A model generated the notes under the pieces. It was not told the origin of the DNA. It saw only the letters and a list, made by a program, of their open reading frames with translations, and did not search any database. From positions 1 through 64,000 of the IMG/VR virus record IMGVR_UViG_3300049893_001984: DNA of 64,000 nt; one strand, written 5' to 3'. Of the stretch, positions 5,405-12,717 are shown in pieces; the first letter of the stretch is position 1; each line of letters starts with the position of its first letter. Both the position numbers and the translations under genes were made by a program. The DNA comes from a virus.

Positions 5405-5638
5405 TTATTCTCCGCTGATCTTCGCCTTAAATTTACTCTTGGCGAAGGTCACCAGGTTCTCAGGGATTTGCGCGGCGACCGCCACGCTAAACTGGGGGTG
5501 GTCACCCAGTCTAAAAATGTTTCGGTCGTCGATCCAACCATCCATTGGATCGAGGTTGGCGCGTTTGCACCAACCTTCAAAGCTGTCACGCCGACCATCA
5601 ACGTGATACCCTACGTACATCAATCTTCCCTGATTCAT
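5405..5638 (-). CDS. Small protein of unknown function
   Basis: The ATG at 5636-5638, with GGGAGGA about 8 nt upstream, gives 77 residues. The same frame extends 19 codons further, but that part overlaps the leader of the promoter at 5734-5761. The sequence (GRLMYVGYHVDGRRDSFEGWC) is basic to neutral with several Trp. It ends in a Lys-rich helix. Not recognised. First gene of a probable three-gene transcript with the 106- and 88-residue genes. Confidence 0.7.
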   Translation of the reverse strand: MNQGRLMYVGYHVDGRRDSFEGWCKRANLDPMDGWIDDRNIFRLGDHPQFSVAVAAQIPENLVTFAKSKFKAKISGE

Positions 5639-5733
5639 CTTCACATTTCCTCCCACGACTGGGAAGCATTCCAACACCAACAAGAAAACCCACATGGGTC
5701 CTCAATTGAGGTGATGAAATACTTCATCAACGT

Positions 5734-5761
5734 ATAATAACGCAAAAATGAGGTTATTTTA
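5734..5761 (-). promoter_or_regulatory. Small-gene promoter
   Basis: Minus strand: TAAAAT (5756-5761), 16 nt, TATTAT (5734-5739), with TGCGT before the -10. It is the most upstream member of the promoter family in this window and marks the boundary between the structural genes and the small-gene region. Confidence 0.8.
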
Positions 5762-5780
5762 GGCGCTTCGGGATGGCGGT

Positions 5781-6080
5781 TTAGAAGTCTTTTCGCTGCA
5801 CTTTGGTTCCATCATTCCAGTACAAAGTGGCAGTCTTGGTATTCAGGATGGCTTTTAGGCGGTTAAGGGTACCCTCGTCCATACGGGCGAGGGTACCTTT
5901 TACCCTACTCATTTCTTTAGCTATCAGCTGGCGATCAACAGCCTTGCGGTTGCACTTGCACCCACCCCTGGGAGTGGGCAGGTTAAGGCGCATGTAAGGG
6001 AATATGCGCAGTATATCAGCACGTTTGCTCAGCGTTTGAAGCAGGTCGTCAGTCAATACTATATGCTGCTGTTGAGCCAT
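5781..6080 (-). CDS. Small basic protein with a Cys-x-Cys motif
   Basis: ATG at 6078-6080, 99 residues. The N-terminus is helical (DDLLQTLSKRADILRIF). It is followed by a PTPRGGCKCNRK segment and a Lys/Arg-rich C-terminal half. GGCKCN is a pattern seen in several small phage virion or head-completion-like proteins, but two Cys alone do not define a metal site. It is the last gene of the structural run. Confidence 0.7.
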   Translation of the reverse strand: MAQQQHIVLTDDLLQTLSKRADILRIFPYMRLNLPTPRGGCKCNRKAVDRQLIAKEMSRVKGTLARMDEGTLNRLKAILNTKTATLYWNDGTKVQRKDF

Positions 6081-6121
6081 AGGGCACCTGCTTCAGATAC
6101 AAATCGGTTCCATGTAACTGT

Positions 6122-6556
6122 TTACGGTGTGCAGCTGGTTGAAGACAAGGACTCATTGGTATCACAAGCGCCAAACACCACAACCTCTTGCACCTCAAGG
6201 GTTTCCATCACACCCAAGGTATTAATCAGGGCGTCAACATCTTCCTTGATACACTTCCAAGCATCATCAGCCAAGGTTATGTTCCTGAATATCAGATCAA
6301 TGTGACAACCACGGAACCATACACCCCCAGGATTAGGCGCCCCTACAGGATACTCAGCCATATCAGCAGCACTGGCAACGTTTGTAAACGTATTCACTTC
6401 ACCCTGCGGAAGGATTTGGTTCTGGTAAACAAAGATATTTGGGTCCATGCCGCCACATTGAGCACTTGCATCAACCACCATGCGATAGCCTTGAATACGG
6501 TTGTTATCGTATATAGACATTCCGCTTCGCGTAAGCTGTATAGCCTTGCTTGCCAT
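6122..6556 (-). CDS. Probable virion protein of unknown function
   Basis: ATG at 6554-6556, 144 residues, with a good upstream GAGG. Largely beta-like, with several Cys and Gly-rich turns (VVDASAQCGGMDPNIFVYQN; PVGAPNPGGVWFRGC). The C-terminus is an acidic helix plus a CDTNESLSSTSC tail. It lies between the glycosyltransferase genes and the small-gene region. A minor structural role is inferred only from position. Confidence 0.7.
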   Translation of the reverse strand: MASKAIQLTRSGMSIYDNNRIQGYRMVVDASAQCGGMDPNIFVYQNQILPQGEVNTFTNVASAADMAEYPVGAPNPGGVWFRGCHIDLIFRNITLADDAWKCIKEDVDALINTLGVMETLEVQEVVVFGACDTNESLSSTSCTP

Positions 6557-6577
6557 AATTGGTTCCTCAGTAAGGGC

Positions 6578-6922
6578 TTAGAATTCCAATACCCCTTCGC
6601 CGCCATCCGCAAGTTTATACTGGATGCGCACGTTTATAAAGTCTTTGCCATAAATCCTTTTTGCTTCCTGTTTAAATAACCCCAGGTTTTCCGGTTTGGT
6701 TGCCTCTGCAACAATCAAGCTTGCCAACGCCTGTGCTATCTGCATGCCAACCTTCATAACCTTTCGTCTGGCACAAGCCGTACATGCAACCTTTGCCTTC
6801 TTAATCTTCTCATGCACGCTAAGTGTTGGTTCCTTAAGGGGTAATAGGAACGGAACATTATCGTACAAAGAGGGGTCAGCGGTTAGCTTGAGGGCTACTT
6901 CGTGATTTAGTTCGAGGTTCAT
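6578..6922 (-). CDS. Unknown protein with a Cys-x-x-Cys helix
   Basis: ATG at 6920-6922, overlapping the end of the large glycosyltransferase gene by four bases (ATGA), which suggests translational coupling. The 114 residues contain a Lys-rich helix with CTACARRK and an Ala-rich helical middle. A final beta segment follows (FINVRIQYKLADGGEGVLEF). Not recognised. Confidence 0.7.
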   Translation of the reverse strand: MNLELNHEVALKLTADPSLYDNVPFLLPLKEPTLSVHEKIKKAKVACTACARRKVMKVGMQIAQALASLIVAEATKPENLGLFKQEAKRIYGKDFINVRIQYKLADGGEGVLEF

Positions 6923-8394
6923 ATTGCCTCCAGGTATGCTCCAGCATCAGACAGTTTGGTTCCATCTTTTGGATCCAGTCCTCTGACCCAGTTGAAGCAT
7001 TCTTGCTTTCTTCCCGCAAGAACATAACGGGTTGAGTATGTACCATTTGTTTCCAAGCTGTGTACGCCACCAACCTTTCCTTCCGGCAGCGTTGCCGCAT
7101 AGTCAAACAAAGAAGCTTTTGGCATTACATAACTGTCAAGCCAAAGCACCCTTTCCTTATCCGTATTCTCTATCAAGTCCGCCTTGCCCCCAGGTTCAGC
7201 AACATGGATCTTGATCCCATTGCTGTCCGCGAACTCATCCAGACTGGCCGTGGTTACATCTGTCCGAAGTACCATGTTCCAATTCCCAGGCATTCGGCTG
7301 TATAGGGCTGTAAGGTATGGCATAGTTCTAAGGTCACGCGGATCGACTTCCACATAAACAGTTCCATTCTCTTTTATCTCCTCAACTGCCTGTAGCCCTT
7401 CTCCGAAGGTATACAAAACTACTGGCCCAGGATTCCTTGTAAGGATTCCTTTCTGATAATACCAGTCAACTTCCTGCAGAACCCTCTCAGGCGTAATCAT
7501 CTGCATGCACATTGGCAGTTTGGTTCCGTTGTGCACAACAGTCTTGTGGCAGTTTGATTTCCCAGGTCCGTCCACTTGGCTCCTCCAGCAACCGATACCC
7601 ATGCAGCACGGAAGCTGGTCCATCGTATCTATGAATCTATGCGGTATGAAATCGTCGTTCGCCGGTGGCTTCCAGTTCTTGTCAACCCTGGTCATTGAGA
7701 GTATCCGGCTACGCTCGTCGTACGCTTCCCACCACCATGGTTCCCTTCCGCCGCCCAGGACAACACAGGGTTTATTGAAGGCAGCAGCTACGTGCATCAG
7801 ACAAGTAACAATGCACAGCACGCCTTCGCTGTGATAGATCAGGCGCATGAGATCCCTGTAGGATGTCTTGCCAACCATATCAACAGCACCCTTGATCTTG
7901 GGGTGTACATGGCTGGCAGCGCCTACCTGTACCATCGGTACCTTTGAACCCAGGTCTGCCACAACTCTTTCCCAGCTAACTGGTTCCCACCATTTGGCTG
8001 TGTAGTCCTTCTTTCCACCAGAGGCAAATACCCAATATGGTTTTGGGTAAAGTGGTTCCCTCTTCTCTTCGTCTGTAAGGTAAAGATCAGGTCTGAACTC
8101 TGTAAGGTTTATCTTTAGATCAAGCTGCTTGTTTAGATCCTCGATAAACCCCCACATGAAGTGCGCACGCTCCTGGTTTGAACGCTGCACAAGCGGGTAT
8201 GCGGCTCTAACCACCTTTGCTCTGGAGGATACTCGTACGTTATAGGGATTGGCAAGGAACACTGCCTTCTGTGGCACTTCTATCTGTGTGTGAAACTCCC
8301 CAGGATAGCACCTATGCAGGTCACGTACTGCTGAGCTAAGGACAACGTAATCACCAGGCGAAAGGTTATTCCTTATTATTAAGTGCTTTCCCAC
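6919..8394 (-). CDS. Glycosyltransferase, heptosyltransferase (GT9)-like
   Basis: 491 residues. The N-terminal GDYVVLSSAVRDL (residues 14-26) matches the GD-hL-tP-A-R motif of ADP-heptose:LPS heptosyltransferases. The segment at 190-213 (LCIVTCLMHVAAAFNKPCVV) matches their donor-site DTGxMHLAAA-GxP-V pattern, with the usual Asp-Thr replaced by Val-Thr. Between these lies a GT-B-like domain (KPYWVFASGGKKDYTAKWW). The C-terminal 200 residues are not GT9-like and may be a second, Rossmann-like domain (PGPVVLYTFGEGLQAVEE). Adjacent to another glycosyltransferase-like gene and the adhesin cluster. The target (tail protein, LPS or other) is unknown. Confidence 0.75.
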   Translation of the reverse strand: MGKHLIIRNNLSPGDYVVLSSAVRDLHRCYPGEFHTQIEVPQKAVFLANPYNVRVSSRAKVVRAAYPLVQRSNQERAHFMWGFIEDLNKQLDLKINLTEFRPDLYLTDEEKREPLYPKPYWVFASGGKKDYTAKWWEPVSWERVVADLGSKVPMVQVGAASHVHPKIKGAVDMVGKTSYRDLMRLIYHSEGVLCIVTCLMHVAAAFNKPCVVLGGGREPWWWEAYDERSRILSMTRVDKNWKPPANDDFIPHRFIDTMDQLPCCMGIGCWRSQVDGPGKSNCHKTVVHNGTKLPMCMQMITPERVLQEVDWYYQKGILTRNPGPVVLYTFGEGLQAVEEIKENGTVYVEVDPRDLRTMPYLTALYSRMPGNWNMVLRTDVTTASLDEFADSNGIKIHVAEPGGKADLIENTDKERVLWLDSYVMPKASLFDYAATLPEGKVGGVHSLETNGTYSTRYVLAGRKQECFNWVRGLDPKDGTKLSDAGAYLEAI

Positions 8395-9163
8395 TTAAGG
8401 CAGCCTCCACTAGTGGCTTCAACCCGGAGGCAGCTTTTTCCAGGCTGTACTCTTTTTTAATGTAATCACACAGCTTATAGCTTGAGATACGAATGGCTTT
8501 TGATTTAGCCTGCTCAAACTCATCACTGCGCAGATAGGTGTAACCGTTTACACCATTCTTTACAGTCTCGATCAGTGATCCGTCTTCGAGCCCCACCACA
8601 GGGATACCTCTTCCCATTATCCAGAGGTAGTCCGAACAGTTCTGGTCTGTCACGTGAAATGGTTCCGAGTACATGTCCGCATAGGTGCAGCGTATATCCA
8701 CGTAGGGTGCCGACACGTTGCAGTAATCCGGATCCATTTCCGAGGTTATATCCGCCAGATGTCTTGCTGATTCACAGAAGAAAGATTTCCAATGTGCGAA
8801 TGGGTTTGAGTAATCTATCCACACTTCAATAACAGGAACATCTTCTCTTCTACCGTTATACAGTTCCAACATCCCCTTGAAGCACAATGAGTGCCATGCT
8901 TCAGTGGCCACGATAATGTCGCCTTTCACGCCTTTGTCCAGTATGGGTTGAGCCTTATCAATAAACTCAACCTGCCATCCATCGTAGATGCTTGTCTGGG
9001 TTCCAATGTTTGAAGCGTTTTCAGGGTTACAGATCTTGGATGTCAGCGCTGTTACTTTAAACCCAAGCTTTAACATAACCGCTATTAGTGACTTAAACCG
9101 ATCTGTTCGCTCTGGGCTTACATCCTTTGTGCTGACATCGCCTAGCAGGAAACAGGTTGCCAT
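8366..9163 (-). CDS. GT4-like glycosyltransferase
   Basis: 265 residues. The C-terminal segment at about 184-210 (GRGIPVVGLEDGSLIETVKN, then GVNGY) matches the nucleotide-sugar site of GT-B family 4 enzymes (G-x-P-V-x-...E-x-V-x-x-G-x-N-G). The N-terminal half has the alternating layout of a Rossmann-like acceptor domain (LIAVMLKLGFKVTALTSK). It is shorter than usual for GT4 (about 350-400), so possibly minimal. It overlaps the start of the GT9-like gene by 29 nt, so the two are probably made together. Confidence 0.7.
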   Translation of the reverse strand: MATCFLLGDVSTKDVSPERTDRFKSLIAVMLKLGFKVTALTSKICNPENASNIGTQTSIYDGWQVEFIDKAQPILDKGVKGDIIVATEAWHSLCFKGMLELYNGRREDVPVIEVWIDYSNPFAHWKSFFCESARHLADITSEMDPDYCNVSAPYVDIRCTYADMYSEPFHVTDQNCSDYLWIMGRGIPVVGLEDGSLIETVKNGVNGYTYLRSDEFEQAKSKAIRISSYKLCDYIKKEYSLEKAASGLKPLVEAALSGKALNNKE

Positions 9164-9165
9164 TT

Positions 9166-9573
9166 CTATTTATCCTTGTTGCCAGAATTAATCATCCTCA
9201 CCGGAAAGCTTTTACCTGAAAGCGCTTCGATCATCGCCTTTGCCTGCTCTGGGGATGACACCGGTATGCTGGTGGGGGCTGGCGCCTTAAGCGGCGGCCC
9301 GTCATTCAAGCTCCAAGTCCTCTTTCCAACAAGATTATGCGCGGCACACTGATCATGTATGGCAGCCAGGAGCATGAGCAGCTTGCCGCTGTTTGCTGTT
9401 TCTGGCGGCATGAACAGATTCCATTTGTTTGCAGGGTTATCTTTTACATGGTAACAGACGATCAATTCATCACATTTCTTGATGATTGAAGACATCTTGG
9501 ATTCGTCACCAACCCACACGTCAAAAGAAGCGCCCGTCTTCGCGGGCGCATTTTGGTCTTTATTGTTTTCCAT
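9166..9573 (-). CDS. Unknown protein, 135 residues
   Basis: ATG at 9571-9573 after GAGGTAG. An N-terminal Asn/Lys-rich tail is followed by an alpha/beta segment (MSSIIKKCDELIVCYHVKDN) and a helix (GKLLMLLAAIHDQCAAHNLV). A Pro-rich stretch (PPLKAPAPTSIPVSSPEQAK) completes it. Stop and start abut the GT4-like gene, so it belongs to the same transcript. Function not recognised. Confidence 0.7.
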   Translation of the reverse strand: MENNKDQNAPAKTGASFDVWVGDESKMSSIIKKCDELIVCYHVKDNPANKWNLFMPPETANSGKLLMLLAAIHDQCAAHNLVGKRTWSLNDGPPLKAPAPTSIPVSSPEQAKAMIEALSGKSFPVRMINSGNKDK

Positions 9574-9591
9574 TTGTAAACTACCTCAGCC

Positions 9592-11043
9592 TTAGATAGC
9601 CGAAGAGCAGCAGCACAAGCTAAGTCCCGGCACGTCATTATTATTACACTCTGTTACCTCACTCAGGAATCCAGCCCTGAACCTGAGTGTTCGGTAATAT
9701 ACCACCAGCATACAATTTATGTCTATCTCAAGATCGCAGATCATGTCCAAGTCAGAGGACTTAACGGTAGACGGTGTGCTAAGCGTTACGTTAAGTTCAT
9801 ATGTACAGTTAGAGGGAGTGGCTGTGGGTATAACAGTCACTTGACCATTAATGTTTGACTTAAGCGGGTACTCAATAATGTTCAGGGTTGGAGATGGGAA
9901 CTCATCACAACGCAAGCGCAATGAAGGAACTATGTCAAACACACAGACATCAGTACCAGCTTGAACCGTAGGTGTAATTTCCAGCTTTATCTCTGGCGGA
10001 TTCGTTGTGGTAAACGTAGGCGTCCTTGTCGAACCGTTAAGCACAGGGCACGGTATCACAAGATCCATAAATACATCATAATTACAACCAGTTGGATCCA
10101 AAGGATTTTGGTTATCAATTGTCAGTGTGGCGTCTAGTGCGGGCCCTCTTTCTATTATGGGCGTCGTGGTAAATGTAGGGCAACTGATGCCCAGAACTAC
10201 CTCAAACAGGTATTCACAATAGGCACCAACAGGGTTAACCGGTGTAACGTTAAAAGCCGTGAAGTTGTTGTTGTAGGTTACGTTAAGATCAGGAATGAAC
10301 TCACCACAAGCCAAGTCCAGCTGAGAGTCCACCTGATAAATACACTCGGCCTCATTACTGCTTGGCAATATGACTATTACCGGTTTTACGGTAACTGAAA
10401 GGCTTGGGACGATCGCGTTAGGATGATCCCATTTAACATTAGGCCCAGTGCTGTTATAGAAGGTAGGGCATTGCACGTTGATATCTAGATCAAGATTAAA
10501 AGCACAACCATTTGGTGTTGCGCTTTGACTAACCTCTATTTTACCAGACGTACTCATTAAAAAAGCAGTGTGAACAGAAATGGATCCAGTTATCTCAGGA
10601 CACGGTATATTCAGGTTCACATCGAACGTGTGTTCACACACCTCAGAATTTCGGCTTGAGGTTACGAGGTAAGCAGGCGGAACATTGGCAGGGAAGAAGG
10701 TGATATTACCCTTCTGGCTAATCGCTGTGCACGGAACTTTAAAATCAATATCAATGTTGGGTTCGCACACACCTGTTTCATCGAAGTGCGGGTAGAACAC
10801 ATTTGCATTCACAAGATTTGTAGGCAAAGGTGCGGTGTCTGTGTAAATGATACCAGTAACACTGGTTAACAGCTTGGTTTCATAACATCCGAAGTCAAAC
10901 GTAGTGGGAGGCACAAACGGAGGATCTATAATAAACGTCGGAGGAGGCGGGTTCTCAATGAGACACGACGACACAAGGCTACCAGAGACAGCTGGAATGC
11001 TGGGAACTATACAATCAGACCTCTCTGGAAATGCTCTCGACAT
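9592..11043 (-). CDS. Secreted-looking repeat protein with eight C-x11-C units, probable virion surface fibre
   Basis: 483 residues, almost all beta. Cysteine pairs with exactly 11 residues between them recur at 93/105, 136/148, 180/192, 234/246, 276/288, 320/332 and 367/379. An eighth unit starts at 413 but lacks its second Cys. Units are about 45 residues, each with a (F/Y)-x-h-x-h-(D/N)-h-x-h pattern between the cysteines and usually CP-(T/E)-(F/I) at the end. The C-terminus has an extra CDLEIDINC and a CCCSS cluster. The regular spacing implies one bond or metal site per small beta domain. Not a family I recognise; its place beside the adhesin paralogues suggests a fibre or decoration role. 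Confidence 0.7.
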   Translation of the reverse strand: MSRAFPERSDCIVPSIPAVSGSLVSSCLIENPPPPTFIIDPPFVPPTTFDFGCYETKLLTSVTGIIYTDTAPLPTNLVNANVFYPHFDETGVCEPNIDIDFKVPCTAISQKGNITFFPANVPPAYLVTSSRNSEVCEHTFDVNLNIPCPEITGSISVHTAFLMSTSGKIEVSQSATPNGCAFNLDLDINVQCPTFYNSTGPNVKWDHPNAIVPSLSVTVKPVIVILPSSNEAECIYQVDSQLDLACGEFIPDLNVTYNNNFTAFNVTPVNPVGAYCEYLFEVVLGISCPTFTTTPIIERGPALDATLTIDNQNPLDPTGCNYDVFMDLVIPCPVLNGSTRTPTFTTTNPPEIKLEITPTVQAGTDVCVFDIVPSLRLRCDEFPSPTLNIIEYPLKSNINGQVTVIPTATPSNCTYELNVTLSTPSTVKSSDLDMICDLEIDINCMLVVYYRTLRFRAGFLSEVTECNNNDVPGLSLCCCSSAI

Positions 11044-11054
11044 GGTCTATATCC

Positions 11055-11936
11055 TTAACCGCAGTTCTGTGCCGCACGTATATTTATAACCAGTTTGTTG
11101 TTGTCCTGGTCAGGCGTAACGTCAACATTGGAAGCCCCTGTAATAAGCAGCCTGCCCCTGTCGGCAACTACGCCGTTTATAGAGCTTATAAAAGAACTGC
11201 AGTTATCATCGCACAGCCCAGCCCCACGTTCAATGCCCATGCCATCTATAAGGGTATCCTCGCAGGTAACACCTTCTCCTGCCCCTATGATACCTCGTAT
11301 CTCAATTGAATTTGCTCTTGTGTCTGTCACAAGAGAACAGTTGTGTCCTTCTCTGAGCTTTATAGGTCCTGTAAGTATTGTTTGTACATAAGCATCAACC
11401 GTATCCACGGCGGGTGTTTCACAGCACTGGGCAGGGCAGTGCCTTGGTGTGTTGGCCACAACTATCTTTCTAACATACGTCTTGGCCAGGGGTTGTATCA
11501 AAGCAGGTTCCACTCTGGCAGGCGTAGACAACACATAGTCGCCATTAGCCAACGCACTTAGCTCGGACAGGTCACCAACAGTTAGAAACCCATAACCCAT
11601 TTCAGGGTTTGGGGTTAACAAGCTTACAAGCTGCGGTACTGTATAAAGAGTGCAGCCAAACGGATCCGTTTTTAGAAATATGAATCTAAAATGGTATGGA
11701 GCCATTCCAGGTGCGTCAGAGCGTATATCAAACACAATTTGGGTTGGTGTTACAGTTACGCCATACAGATAAACCAAATGGGTACCAAGAACAAACTCGC
11801 TATCAATACCCATAATAAACCCGGCATCCACCACGCCTGTCTTGGGCAGCAGGCCAAGGCCTGTGACCAGCGAATCGCCGTACACGAATGGATAGGCTAT
11901 GCTGTCAGCCACGTCCATGAAATCTAGTTCAGCCAT
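11055..11936 (-). CDS. YPF/INGxxPD paralogue 1, probable tail fibre or adhesin
   Basis: 293 residues. The N-terminus (DVADSIAYPFVYGDSL) is a divergent version of the W-x-N-x-x-R-x-YPF-x-x-x-A-S motif shared by the next four genes. Near the C-terminus, SSINGVVADRGRLLI is the paralogous INGVxPDxxGN motif, here degraded. The middle is beta-rich with a Cys cluster (HCPAQCCETPAVD). The INGVxPD motif is common in phage tail fibres, usually near a domain boundary. Fibre or adhesin role inferred. Confidence 0.65.
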   Translation of the reverse strand: MAELDFMDVADSIAYPFVYGDSLVTGLGLLPKTGVVDAGFIMGIDSEFVLGTHLVYLYGVTVTPTQIVFDIRSDAPGMAPYHFRFIFLKTDPFGCTLYTVPQLVSLLTPNPEMGYGFLTVGDLSELSALANGDYVLSTPARVEPALIQPLAKTYVRKIVVANTPRHCPAQCCETPAVDTVDAYVQTILTGPIKLREGHNCSLVTDTRANSIEIRGIIGAGEGVTCEDTLIDGMGIERGAGLCDDNCSSFISSINGVVADRGRLLITGASNVDVTPDQDNNKLVINIRAAQNCG

Positions 11937-11937
11937 G

Positions 11938-12708
11938 TTATGTCCCCGCCAGAGATATACGCAGAACCCCGTCCGTCTCTTGGCTTATGCGTATAATGTT
12001 GTCGAGCGTTCCGCCAGCTACGGTGTTTGCTCCGGCCGTAAATGTAAACTCGCCATTTTCGTCTGGCGGTATTCCGTTTATGGTTTTGAGACCACAATAA
12101 GTCTGTGGGTTGCCAGTCTCTTCCTCACACACCTTTACACTGGCATAGGGATCGCCGACTAGATCAATAACAATGGCATCTCCATCGAACTCAAGTACAA
12201 CGCCATTATCCCCAACCAGATAAACATCTTCCGTCAGAAATGATCCGTCGTTGAGTACAAGCCCCCGTAGACACACCTGAGGCATGGGGATTGCGCACGA
12301 AGAAACAAACTCCGTTGCCTTTCGACTAAATACTGTTTCACCTGTTGGCAACTGGTTCCTAAGAAGGCTGAACCTCTCTGAGGTGCTTACAAGTATCCCG
12401 GCAGGCCTCTCGTACGAGTCATAAACAGGGACCTCGTCCGGTATCGGAAGGTTAAAGTCAATAAACCCAGTGGCCCTGCTTCTAATGGCATCGTCCCCGA
12501 TATGAAATGTCATACCGGATGCGTCAAGACTAATTGAGCTTATATATAATCCAGCCTGACCCCCAATAGGGTAAAGCCTGGCGTCCAACAACAGGTCCGG
12601 TTCCAAGACATCACCAGACTCAGCTGTTAGCGTGGCGCTATCCACGAAGGGATACTTGATCCTCTCGTTACCGTTGCGCCACTCTGGATATATAATTTGT
12701 TGAGCCAT
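11938..12708 (-). CDS. YPF/INGxxPD paralogue 2, probable tail fibre or adhesin
   Basis: 256 residues. N-terminal EWRNGNERIKYPFVDSATL is a clear copy of the shared motif. C-terminal GLKTINGIPPDENGEFTF is a clean INGIPPDxxGE/N motif, after which about 45 residues complete the protein. The middle is beta-rich with the GLYISSISLDASG pattern also found in paralogue 3 (VIFVSSVSISPN). Two bases separate it from paralogue 1. Confidence 0.7.
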   Translation of the reverse strand: MAQQIIYPEWRNGNERIKYPFVDSATLTAESGDVLEPDLLLDARLYPIGGQAGLYISSISLDASGMTFHIGDDAIRSRATGFIDFNLPIPDEVPVYDSYERPAGILVSTSERFSLLRNQLPTGETVFSRKATEFVSSCAIPMPQVCLRGLVLNDGSFLTEDVYLVGDNGVVLEFDGDAIVIDLVGDPYASVKVCEEETGNPQTYCGLKTINGIPPDENGEFTFTAGANTVAGGTLDNIIRISQETDGVLRISLAGT

Positions 12709-12717
12709 AATTAAACC

